The notes under the pieces were generated by a model that worked only from the letters and a program-made list of their open reading frames with translations, was not told the DNA's origin and searched no databases. From Streptomyces sp. NBC_00376 (GTDB lineage: Bacteria; Actinomycetota; Actinomycetes; Streptomycetales; Streptomycetaceae), in assembly GCF_036077095.1 (NCBI RefSeq), contig NZ_CP107960.1:7378001-7442000 (forward strand): a stretch of 64,000 nucleotides of DNA, given 5' to 3'. The position numbers and the translations under genes are program-made. Every line of letters starts with the position of its first letter. Position 1 is the stretch's first letter. This document shows, in pieces, positions 1-7,072 of the stretch.

Positions 1-2069
1 ATCGCGGTGATGGGCCCCGTATAGCCCAACTCGTCGAGCGAGTCCATCATCATCGTTGCGGCTGCCTGGTGGCCGAAGTTGGCCGCGTCGTCGATGTAGA
101 TCGTGACACCGCCCTCGGCGCCGTTCAGCTTGTCGCGCAGCTCCCTGCGGAGGTCGATCTCCTGTTGTGAGGGCGCGATACCCCGACGGTGGGCGGCGAT
201 ATCGGCCAGCAGCTGGTGCGGCGGCTCGCCGGGGGTGCCGAGGAGCTGCGACCACAGCTGATGCTCCGGCACCGTGACAGTGTCGGGGGCTGCCTGCGAC
301 GGGGGCGGGGTCTGCGTCTCGGGCAGGGGCAGCTCGTTGTCGGAGGTGCCGTCCTCGGTGAGCAGGCCGGTGCTTGGCTCGGTGTCGTTGTCCGGGCCCT
401 GGCCCGTTCCGTTCTCCGTGTCCGACTGTGTGTCCGACTGTTTGCTCGATGTCTGCTCGTCCTGCGACGCGTCGGGGCTGTTGTTGTCGGAGGAGTTGTT
501 GCCGGTGTGGGGGGCGTTGGACGTGCTGGATGTGCCGGACGTGTGGGACGGACCGGTGTGCCTGTCGGAGCTCGCGGGAGGCACCGTCCGCTCGTCGGAG
601 GTCTGCTGGGTCTCCTGCTTCGTGCGGCCGGCGTCGTCGGTGTCGTCCGTGTCGTCCGGATTCTTCGTGCTGTCGTTGTCGGCGTCGCCCGTGAAGTCGG
701 TGCTGTCGTCGTTGCTGGAGGTGTTGACGGACCCCTTGGTGGCCGGTCCGGTCGAGCCGGACGGGCCCTTGGAGCCCGGCGACGGGGACGTCGACTTGGG
801 GTCCGTCCGCTCGTCGTCCCCCGTCTGCTCGGGCTGTTCCTTCTGCCCCGTCTGTTCGGTCGAGTCCGTCTGGTCCTGGGAACCGGCACCGTTCGTCGTG
901 CTGTTGTTCTTGCCGCCCCCCGACGCCCCGCCTGCCCCGGTCGTCGATCCCTTTCCGGTCGTGGCCGGGCTCCCGGTGCCGGTTCCAGCTCCGCTCCCGG
1001 TTCCGGACCCCGTTCCGCTCCCGGACCCCGCCCCTGTGCCGTCCTCGTCCGTCTGGCTCGCGGTCGGCACCTTCGTCCCGGCGAAATTGTTCTTCACCCA
1101 GGTACCGGGCTTGGACGCGCCGCTCCCGAGCAGGGACTCGGCCTTGCTGCTGATCCCGGAGCCCAGGAACGTATCCCAGCTCGTCGTCCAGTTCCCCGTC
1201 ATCAGGCCACCGGCCACGATCTCCGCGACGGCCTCCGAGCCACCCGAGGTCAGGAAGTCCTTCGTGTCGTTCAGCGCGGTGTTGCCCAGATTCTTCGCGG
1301 AGAAGGTCTTCGGGCGGGGGGCCTTGTCGGTCACGTCCTTGGTGAGGTTCTTTACCGGGCCCGAGCCCGTGAAGTTCTTGAGCAGCTTGCCGAGGCCGGA
1401 CGAGAACACCCCGTGGAAGAACCCCGCGAACGCGCCGAAGACACCGTCCTGCGCTATGGCCTTCCAGTCGAAACCCTTGGGCCGCCGCCCGTCGGGCCCC
1501 GCCATCATCATGGCGAGGCGCACCGCGAAGGTCTGGAACGCCTCCTGGAACGCCTCGCTCAGGCTCGGCATCAGATGCGTACGCTGCAAAAGCGTGTCCA
1601 GCACCGTCAGCACCACCACCCGGCTGCGCGCCTTCGCCACCGCGGTGTCGCTCGCCGAGGCCCCACCCGAGAAGAACGCCATCACGGCGATGATCAGCAG
1701 CTCGATCATCAGCCGGATCAGCTCGGCGATGATCTGCCACTTGGACTCGGTGATGTTCATCGACGTCTCGGTGCGCCCGTCACCGATGGTCTTCAGCTGG
1801 TCGGAGAAGTCCCGGAGATGGTTGGTACCCCCGTTGTCGATGAAGAGCTTCATCGACTGGAGGTAGTTCGCGCCCACCTTGGGCGGGAGCGACCTGCTGA
1901 TCCCGACGACCGACTGCTCGATCTCCCCGGACAGGTCGGTGAGCCGGTCGGCGAGCCGGTGGTACGGCCGCCGGCTGGCGTACGCCAGATCTTCGTCAGC
2001 CTGCAACAACCGTTCGCCGATGAGGACGAACAGCAGGTTGTTCAGCTCGGGCGTCGCCTTGATCGACAT
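1..2069 (-). CDS. Large WXG100-like N-terminal T7SS substrate, 3' end outside window
   Basis: Reading leftward from an ATG at 2069, the frame stays open to the window edge, giving 689 residues with no stop. Residues 1-80 are a helical segment (starting MSIKATPELNNLLF) of the kind found at the N terminus of large actinobacterial WXG-like exported proteins. A hydrophobic stretch follows at about 111-130, then a helical region to about 330. Residues 330-590 are a low-complexity linker rich in Gly, Ser, Thr, Asp and Gln. The last 100 visible residues look globular again and contain an alternating strand-helix pattern (VTIYIDD, then FGHQAATMMMDSLDEL). It is the last visible gene of the leftward T7SS operon, 18 bp after the preceding stop. 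This layout (export domain, long linker, C-terminal module) fits a polymorphic secreted effector, but the effector domain lies off the window, so no activity can be assigned. Confidence 0.75.
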   Translation of the reverse strand, partial: MSIKATPELNNLLFVLIGERLLQADEDLAYASRRPYHRLADRLTDLSGEIEQSVVGISRSLPPKVGANYLQSMKLFIDNGGTNHLRDFSDQLKTIGDGRTETSMNITESKWQIIAELIRLMIELLIIAVMAFFSGGASASDTAVAKARSRVVVLTVLDTLLQRTHLMPSLSEAFQEAFQTFAVRLAMMMAGPDGRRPKGFDWKAIAQDGVFGAFAGFFHGVFSSGLGKLLKNFTGSGPVKNLTKDVTDKAPRPKTFSAKNLGNTALNDTKDFLTSGGSEAVAEIVAGGLMTGNWTTSWDTFLGSGISSKAESLLGSGASKPGTWVKNNFAGTKVPTASQTDEDGTGAGSGSGTGSGTGSGAGTGTGSPATTGKGSTTGAGGASGGGKNNSTTNGAGSQDQTDSTEQTGQKEQPEQTGDDERTDPKSTSPSPGSKGPSGSTGPATKGSVNTSSNDDSTDFTGDADNDSTKNPDDTDDTDDAGRTKQETQQTSDERTVPPASSDRHTGPSHTSGTSSTSNAPHTGNNSSDNNSPDASQDEQTSSKQSDTQSDTENGTGQGPDNDTEPSTGLLTEDGTSDNELPLPETQTPPPSQAAPDTVTVPEHQLWSQLLGTPGEPPHQLLADIAAHRRGIAPSQQEIDLRRELRDKLNGAEGGVTIYIDDAANFGHQAAATMMMDSLDELGYTGPITA

Positions 2070-2087
2070 GGGGCCGTGCTCTCTGCC

Positions 2088-2432
2088 TCAGCGCTTTCCG
2101 CTGTTGTCGGGTTTGATCCGGTGGTCGCGGATGGCGTCCAGGATGTTGTTCTGGTTGGACTTGATCGAGGCCAGGTTGACCGAGGTCCCGTGTGCCACGC
2201 CGTTGACCGCTTCGGACAGGGCGATCGCGGTCTCGCTGCTGCTCTCCCGCTCCTTCTGCTCCTGCGGGATGACCTCCTTGGCGAAGCTGTCGTCCTGGCC
2301 CGGCCAGTCGCGCGTCGCCCGCACGTCCATGACGAAGTCGTCCACCATCGAGCCGATCGAGGTGCTGATCGAGAACATCTGCCGCAACCCTGCCTGGATA
2401 CGGGCGGGTTCGGCGTAGTAGCCGTCGCTCAT
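2088..2432 (-). CDS. Small WPG-motif ESX-type protein, 114 aa
   Basis: Start chosen at MSDGYYAEPARIQ (2432): it lies 7 bp after the upstream stop and has GAGGAG about 14 bases ahead; the longer reading adds only 13 residues that overlap the upstream gene. The protein is mostly helical with a W-P-G turn (RDWPGQDDSFA) in the middle, as in WXG100 helical hairpins. It probably forms a helical hairpin partner or substrate of the ESX apparatus encoded upstream. It sits between the YbaB-like gene and the giant WXG-like gene, all closely spaced, so translation is likely coupled. No enzymatic motif is visible. Family placement rests on size, helix-turn-helix layout and context only. Confidence 0.7.
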   Translation of the reverse strand: MSDGYYAEPARIQAGLRQMFSISTSIGSMVDDFVMDVRATRDWPGQDDSFAKEVIPQEQKERESSSETAIALSEAVNGVAHGTSVNLASIKSNQNNILDAIRDHRIKPDNSGKR

Positions 2433-2439
2433 GCTGTGT

Positions 2440-2934
2440 TCAGCGCTCCTCGTCCTCGTCGATCTCGTCACGCAATCGGCGTCCCGACTCCTGCCGGGCC
2501 CGCTCGTCCGGGTCCTGGAGCACCTCGGGCCCGAAGATCCGCGCCCAGTCGATGTCCACCCCCGTCAACTGGGGCACCTCGCTGCTGGGCCGGGTGAACG
2601 GCTCGAACGACTCCATCACCTGCCGGGCCATCTCCGCACGGGCCCGTCCGAACGCCTCCAGCACCGCACCGGACAGTTCACCCGGCGACATGGTCCGGTA
2701 CTTCTGTTCCAGGAACCGCAGCGCGGTCAGTTCTCCCTGGGGCCCGACTGTCACCTCCACCGACCGGTCTGCCGACCGTACGGTGCGTGTCGCCTGCCGG
2801 AGTTCGGCCTCGGCCTTCGCCACGCCCTTCTCGGTGGCCTCCAGTTCGGCCATCGCCGTGGCGAGCCGGGCCGCCACGGACCGGGCGTACGGCGAGACCT
2901 CGCCGCGTCCCGAGTTCTCCGAAACCTCGTCCAT
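2440..2934 (-). CDS. YbaB/EbfC-like protein of the T7SS operon
   Basis: 164 aa from the ATG at 2934 (MDEVSENSGRGEV), 8 bp after the upstream stop. The middle (about 15-110) has the YbaB pattern: an N-terminal helix, then a short beta hairpin with SVEVTVGPQGELTALRF, then a helix with PGELSGAVLEAFGRARAEM. YbaB/EbfC proteins are small dimeric nucleoid-associated DNA-binding proteins. YbaB-like proteins also occur inside ESX loci (EspL of mycobacteria), where they act as chaperone-like partners of substrates. The C-terminal 50 residues are acidic and end in DEDEER. Given the context, a substrate-stabilising role is as likely as DNA binding. The longer start at 2988 would overlap the upstream gene by 46 bp and is not preferred. 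Confidence 0.75.
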   Translation of the reverse strand: MDEVSENSGRGEVSPYARSVAARLATAMAELEATEKGVAKAEAELRQATRTVRSADRSVEVTVGPQGELTALRFLEQKYRTMSPGELSGAVLEAFGRARAEMARQVMESFEPFTRPSSEVPQLTGVDIDWARIFGPEVLQDPDERARQESGRRLRDEIDEDEER

Positions 2935-2942
2935 CGCGCCGC

Positions 2943-5564
2943 TCACCGTCCGATCACCGTGGGCGTGCCGCCCTCTTCCGCGCCCCACACGTCCTCGTCC
3001 TCGGCCACCCAGTGCACCCGGTCGCGCTCACCGCTGCCGGTCGCCTGCCCGCCCTGGGTACTGCCCGCCGCCCCGCCGGCGACGGCGGTGGAGCTGGTGG
3101 CCGTACGGGCCCTGCGGGCGCTGCGCTCCTCGTCGGCGCCGCGCCGGCCGCCGGTACGCGATGTCCCGCCACGGGTACCGGGGCCGTTCTCCGTCAGGAC
3201 GTTGCGGACGCGTTCGCCCGACGAGCCGCCGGCCTGCCCGCCGCCGGCGCCCATCCCGCCCATGCCACCCATCCCGCCCATGCCGCCCATCGGCATCATG
3301 GGATTGAGCGGGGTGGAGCCGTCCGACGACGCGCCAGTACCTGTTCCCGCGCCCGTTCCCGCGCCTGCCGGCAGGGTGTCGGTGGCGCCGGGCGGCGCAC
3401 CGAGCGTCCCGCCCGGGTGGAACGTGCTGTCGTAGTCCTCGTAGTCGCCCTCACCGGACCGGTTCTGACCGCCGCCGGACGTGTTGTTCAACGAGGTGTG
3501 GGAGTTCCCGCCGAGGGAGTTGAGATCCCGGTCGAGGCTGCTGCGGAGGTCCCGGTCGAGGTCGTTGTTGAGATCGCGGTTCAGGTCGTGGTTGAGGTCC
3601 TGATGGGTGGGCGGTGGCGTGAAGTGGTTCTTGCTCCTCGGTGGCCAATCGAGCTCGGTCCTGGGATTGAGGTCGCTGACCGTCTCCTTGCCGTTCTTGT
3701 CGATGGTCGTGACCTTGCCGGTCTCCGGATCGACGATCTGCCGGCTGCCGTCCTTGAACGTGGTGGTGAGCGTGCCGTCCTTGTTCAGCTTGGTGACACT
3801 GCCGTCCGGGTTGGTCACGCTCTGGCCCGGGTTGAGGTCCTGCACCGTGGTCTTCCCCTGGTGGGGGGTGACGGTGTACTTGCCGGTCTTCGGGTCGTAC
3901 GTGACCCGGTCGCCGTTGGGGTACGTCGTGACCACGTTGCGGTTCTTGTCGAGCGAGGTGGTCCCGCCACCAGGCGTCAGGACCGTGTTGTCGGGGAGTT
4001 TGGGCTGAGGGATCAGCGGATTCAGCGGGCCGGTGTGCGTATTGTTCCCGTTGCCGAGATCCTTGTTGAGGTCGCTGGTCAGGTCCTTGCCGGTGCCGCC
4101 GTCGAGACCGTTGCCCAACCCGGGGTTGAGATCCTTCGTGTCGCCGTTGCCGAACAGGTCCTTGAGGCCACCCGGCCCGCCCCCGAAGTCGTTGAGGGAC
4201 TGGGTGATGTTGTTCCCCATGTCCCCGATGCCCTTGTTGAGGTTGTCCAGCGCGGTGTTGAGGTCCTTGGCGCTCTTGTCCGCGTCCTCCTTGGCCTTGT
4301 CGGTCTTCTCCTTGGTGTAGAACTCGGTCAGCGACCCGGTGTTCTTGGTGGTGAGCGGCGTCTCGAACGGTGTGGTGGCGTCGATCCAGGCATTGTTGAG
4401 GTCGGACAGCACCTTCTGCGCCGTGCCGTTCAGCCCGAGTTCGAGCCCCGCGATGTCCGGGTGGGGCGTCTCGATGAACTCGTTCCAGCGCCGTACGGCC
4501 TCCTCGCCCACCTTGGCCCAGTTCTGAATGTCGTTCAGATTACCGAAGGCCGGATGAGGTTCCTGGAAGCCGGGTTTGGTGGAGTACGTCGTGCTGTAAC
4601 TCTCTTTGCCGGTCTGTTGGGTGGTCACCGAGATGTACGGGATGTTATTCGCGCTCAGCCAGGTCAGAATCTCGTCCAGGACCTGGATCAGGTAGAAGTG
4701 CGGGTCGTGCTCATTGCGCCCCATCCACGCGTTCCACGCCGTCTGGAGGGACTTCCCCTGGGTCAGCAGCGTCTGCTGCGCGGCCATCAGCTGTTTGGAG
4801 TGGTTGGACTTCGGAGTGAACGCGGGTTCCCCGATGGCGTCGAACTTGTCGCCCGCGCCCAGCTGCTCCTTGTAGTTGTCGTAGTTTCCGTGCAGCTGAT
4901 GGATCAACTGCCAGAAGATTCCCGCCGCCTGGCCCTTCCAGGAGGACTGCTCGCTGCCCAGCGACTTCTCCCACCCCGCGAGGATCTCCGTCTGGTCCAC
5001 GAAGAACTGGGCGGCCCGGTCGAAGGCCTGGGCGGTGTTCCGGAAGGAATTGAGATCCACCACGTTGGCGTCCGGGACCGACGCGCCGTTGAAGGAGGCC
5101 CCCTGCGTGGTCTTCGAGTCGATCAGAGCGCCCAGGGCCGCTCCCGGGCCGCCCATGTACTGCCCCAGCGGGCCGATGTCGAAGTCGTCGCCGTACTTGC
5201 CCTTGTACTTTCCCCCGGACAGGGACTCATGAGCGTCCAGCCCGCGGCTGCGGCCGTTCTCCGACATGAACGAGCCGATGAAGACCAGCCGCGCGTGGTA
5301 CATCTCCACCTGCCCGTTCGCATGGGAGTAGAAGTACAGGTCGTAGTCCTGTCCGTCACTCTTCAGCGAACCCTGCTTCGCCGCGTCCACCACCGACTGG
5401 ACAGTGATCTTGTCCAGGCTCATCCGGAAGAGCGGGCTCTTCTCCTTGCTGCTCAGGCCGGTGAACAGGCCCTTCCGACTGGGCATCGGATAGCCGGTCA
5501 GCTTGGTGACGGCCTGCCCCCAGTAGTCGTCGGCGTCGTAGCTCTGTGAAGTCGGGGTCGACAT
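2943..5564 (-). CDS. AAWKG-type large WXG protein with DLN and MGG repeats, 873 aa
   Basis: Residues 1-220 form the N-terminal domain. A W-K-G turn (SSWKGQAAGIFW) near residue 215 matches the WXG-type proteins annotated in streptomycetes as the AAWKG family. A helical region follows to about 480. From about 480 the chain is repetitive: many DLN tripeptides, then a stretch resembling RHS/YD-type beta repeats (NPDGS, FKDGSRQ, DPETGKVTT), a second dense DLN run, and a Gly-Met block of four or more MGG units near residue 770. The C-terminal 60 residues are rich in Arg, Gly and Ala. No signal peptide is visible, consistent with ESX export. GGAGCG precedes the ATG. It is probably a secreted or surface structural protein. 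No catalytic motif was recognised. Confidence 0.75.
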   Translation of the reverse strand: MSTPTSQSYDADDYWGQAVTKLTGYPMPSRKGLFTGLSSKEKSPLFRMSLDKITVQSVVDAAKQGSLKSDGQDYDLYFYSHANGQVEMYHARLVFIGSFMSENGRSRGLDAHESLSGGKYKGKYGDDFDIGPLGQYMGGPGAALGALIDSKTTQGASFNGASVPDANVVDLNSFRNTAQAFDRAAQFFVDQTEILAGWEKSLGSEQSSWKGQAAGIFWQLIHQLHGNYDNYKEQLGAGDKFDAIGEPAFTPKSNHSKQLMAAQQTLLTQGKSLQTAWNAWMGRNEHDPHFYLIQVLDEILTWLSANNIPYISVTTQQTGKESYSTTYSTKPGFQEPHPAFGNLNDIQNWAKVGEEAVRRWNEFIETPHPDIAGLELGLNGTAQKVLSDLNNAWIDATTPFETPLTTKNTGSLTEFYTKEKTDKAKEDADKSAKDLNTALDNLNKGIGDMGNNITQSLNDFGGGPGGLKDLFGNGDTKDLNPGLGNGLDGGTGKDLTSDLNKDLGNGNNTHTGPLNPLIPQPKLPDNTVLTPGGGTTSLDKNRNVVTTYPNGDRVTYDPKTGKYTVTPHQGKTTVQDLNPGQSVTNPDGSVTKLNKDGTLTTTFKDGSRQIVDPETGKVTTIDKNGKETVSDLNPRTELDWPPRSKNHFTPPPTHQDLNHDLNRDLNNDLDRDLRSSLDRDLNSLGGNSHTSLNNTSGGGQNRSGEGDYEDYDSTFHPGGTLGAPPGATDTLPAGAGTGAGTGTGASSDGSTPLNPMMPMGGMGGMGGMGGMGAGGGQAGGSSGERVRNVLTENGPGTRGGTSRTGGRRGADEERSARRARTATSSTAVAGGAAGSTQGGQATGSGERDRVHWVAEDEDVWGAEEGGTPTVIGR
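3251..3293 (-). repeat. MGG tandem coding repeat
   Basis: Near-identical 9-base units (reading cccatgccg and variants on the plus strand) encode consecutive Met-Gly-Gly units in the C-terminal part of the large WXG protein. Such a repeat could vary in copy number between strains. Confidence 0.7.
3518..3604 (-). repeat. Asp-Leu-Asn coding repeat
   Basis: This stretch encodes about ten short D-L-N/D-L-D/D-L-R units in the large WXG protein. The DNA echoes the unit gttgaggtc and its variants. Shorter DLN clusters recur at about 4060-4270. The unit-by-unit variation suggests expansion and drift of a short tandem repeat. Confidence 0.7.
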
Positions 5565-5723
5565 GCGGAACGCTCCGGGGGCGAGGGAGAGGGTCGGGGC
5601 GGGTGGGGAGGGCTCTGTACGGAGAAAGGGGCGGAGCCTGTACGGAGACGGGTCTGCCCGGACCGCCGGGAGGGCGGCCCGGGCGGATCGCCGGGGGTGG
5701 ACCGCCCCGGAGGGGCGGCCGGG

Positions 5724-6167
5724 TCAGGCGCCGGTCGTGGTGGTGGGGCTCAGGTCCTTGTCCACGTCCGAGAAGATGTCGAGCAGCGCTGCACCGTCGA
5801 TCGATTCGAGGCTCTTGCCCTGGGTGTTGAGCAGCTTCTCGATGGTCGTCAGCAGGTCGCTCTTGATGTGCTTGAAGAGTGTCTGCTGATTCTCGAAGAT
5901 GCCGTCGACCGAACCCGCCGCTGTCTTGACCGCCTTCACCAGGGACTGGCCGTGCACACTGTCGTCCGTCCCCAGCAGGCCGATGGCCAGTGCCGGGTCC
6001 TGCTGGAGCGTGGTGGGCGAGGTGCGCCCGTCGAGGATGCTCTTGAGCGCCTTGAGGCCGTTGGGGTCGTCCTTGCGGATCTTGTCCAACGCCGTCTGGA
6101 AGTCCGTGACGTCGCCCTCGGCGAACGACTTGAGGCTCTTGCCGTCGAGGTGGGTCAGATCGGCCAT
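5724..6167 (-). CDS. Type VII secretion system-associated protein, 147 aa
   Basis: A small, soluble, mainly helical protein (MADLTHLDGKSLKSF start) with a C-terminal helical region (NQQTLFKHIKSDLLTTIEKLL) and a Thr-rich tail (SPTTTTGA). I place it with proteins annotated in streptomycetes as T7SS-associated, on composition, size and position. It starts 13 bp after the upstream WXG100 gene, with GCGGGGGC before the ATG, and is followed by a 159-bp GC-rich gap. It has no WXG turn and no enzymatic motif. It may be a chaperone or a co-secreted partner of the large WXG protein that follows. Confidence 0.65.
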   Translation of the reverse strand: MADLTHLDGKSLKSFAEGDVTDFQTALDKIRKDDPNGLKALKSILDGRTSPTTLQQDPALAIGLLGTDDSVHGQSLVKAVKTAAGSVDGIFENQQTLFKHIKSDLLTTIEKLLNTQGKSLESIDGAALLDIFSDVDKDLSPTTTTGA

Positions 6168-6180
6168 CGGGTGCCCCCGC

Positions 6181-6504
6181 TCAGCGGCCGATGGAGATCT
6201 CGGACCACATCTGCGACAGCGAGTTCTCGCTGTACTTGTAGTTGCCCGAGATGTCGGTCAGCAGGGCCGCGTGCGAATTCAGCAGCGTTTCCATGTTCCG
6301 CACCGCCTGGTCCCAGGCGGCCTGCTTCTGACGGTAGGTGTCGGCGTCGGAGCCGTACCACGTCTTGCGCAGCTCGGCGAGCTCCGCCTCCAGGGACGAG
6401 AGCGTCCGGGCGATCGCCTGGGTCTGGCGGACCATGTCGTCGCCGGCGTTGTTCATGTGGCCGTAGTCGACCAGGATGTAACCGTCTGTCAGGTTGTCGG
6501 GCAT
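6181..6504 (-). CDS. WXG100 family protein (EsxA-like), 107 aa
   Basis: Size and layout are classical for WXG100: two helices separated by a W-Y-G turn (RKTWYGSDADTY) at about residues 47-49. Such proteins form heterodimeric four-helix bundles and are the signature small substrates of ESX systems, recognised by EccC. The partner is probably the product of the gene immediately upstream (6605-6982), which has a Tyr in place of the Trp. A GAGGT-containing SD lies ahead of the ATG. Which of the two corresponds to EsxA and which to EsxB cannot be decided by eye, so no symbol is given. Confidence 0.85.
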   Translation of the reverse strand: MPDNLTDGYILVDYGHMNNAGDDMVRQTQAIARTLSSLEAELAELRKTWYGSDADTYRQKQAAWDQAVRNMETLLNSHAALLTDISGNYKYSENSLSQMWSEISIGR

Positions 6505-6604
6505 CGGGGAGACCTCGCTTCACTGCCTGGGAAGGGGTGCCGCGCCGCGGTGGCGGCGAGGGGGGTGCGGGACGGGCGACGGGACGAAGCCGTCCGCGGC
6601 GGTC

Positions 6605-6982
6605 CTACGCCATCAGGTCGTCGAACGCCTTCTGCGAGGCGCTGTACGCCTGGTTGATCGCGTCGTTGGACGATCCCTGCGTCTTGCCGTGCTCCACCAG
6701 GCTCGTGTTGAGCTTGTCGACCATGTCCTCCAGGTTGCGGAGGATGATGTTGACCTGGTCGTCCCACTGCTTCAGCAGGACGCCGTACTGGCCGCCGTCG
6801 CTGCCCTGATAGCCCTTGCTCAGGTTGTTGCGGGTGTTGTCGACGTCCTGGCGGGACTTGAGGATTCCGCTGTAGGCGGCCTCGAGCGCCTGGATGCCGT
6901 TCCGGGTCGAGCTCTCGCTCGACTGCTGGAGGTTGCCGCCCGGTCCCGCCTGCGCGCCTGCGTCTGCCACGGTGTCTCCCAT
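6605..6982 (-). CDS. WXG100-like protein with YQG turn (EsxB-like), about 125 aa
   Basis: The ATG at 6982 (MGDTVADAG) is preferred; a TTG two codons earlier at 6988 is the alternative, and neither has a good SD. The protein is helical with a G-Y-Q-G-S turn where WXG100 proteins usually have W-x-G, and it ends in a helix (YSASQKAFDDLMA). The C-terminal Y-x-x-x-D/E export motif is not matched exactly: Gln stands at the acidic position. It is the first WXG100 gene after eccB. A TTGAGC/TAGGAT promoter lies just upstream (7005-7034), so the substrate genes may be transcribed independently of eccD-eccB. Confidence 0.8.
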   Translation of the reverse strand: MGDTVADAGAQAGPGGNLQQSSESSTRNGIQALEAAYSGILKSRQDVDNTRNNLSKGYQGSDGGQYGVLLKQWDDQVNIILRNLEDMVDKLNTSLVEHGKTQGSSNDAINQAYSASQKAFDDLMA

Positions 6983-7004
6983 GCTCAACTGCTGGATGGC
7001 CGTG

Positions 7005-7034
7005 ATCCTATGATCGGAATCATGGTGTGCTCAA
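7005..7034 (-). promoter_or_regulatory. Candidate sigma-70 promoter for the WXG100 genes
   Basis: On the minus strand, TTGAGC (7029-7034) and TAGGAT (7005-7010) are separated by 18 bp. Both are close to the HrdB consensus. The predicted start of transcription near 6998 leaves a leader of only about 16 bases. It lies in the 84-bp gap between eccB and the first WXG100 gene. In S. coelicolor the esx genes are developmentally controlled; no specific BldD box was verified here. Confidence 0.45.
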
Positions 7035-7072
7035 TGGCCCCCGCCCGCATCTGAGCTTTTCCTGAGGATCAC

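Noticed and set aside
189..2597. 802-aa plus-strand ORF
   Set aside because: Antisense shadow of the large WXG-like gene and the two genes before it; Arg/Gly/Val-rich composition and no family resemblance.
2787..5549. 920-aa plus-strand ORF
   Set aside because: Antisense to the 873-aa WXG protein; its open frame is a by-product of GC-rich third positions.
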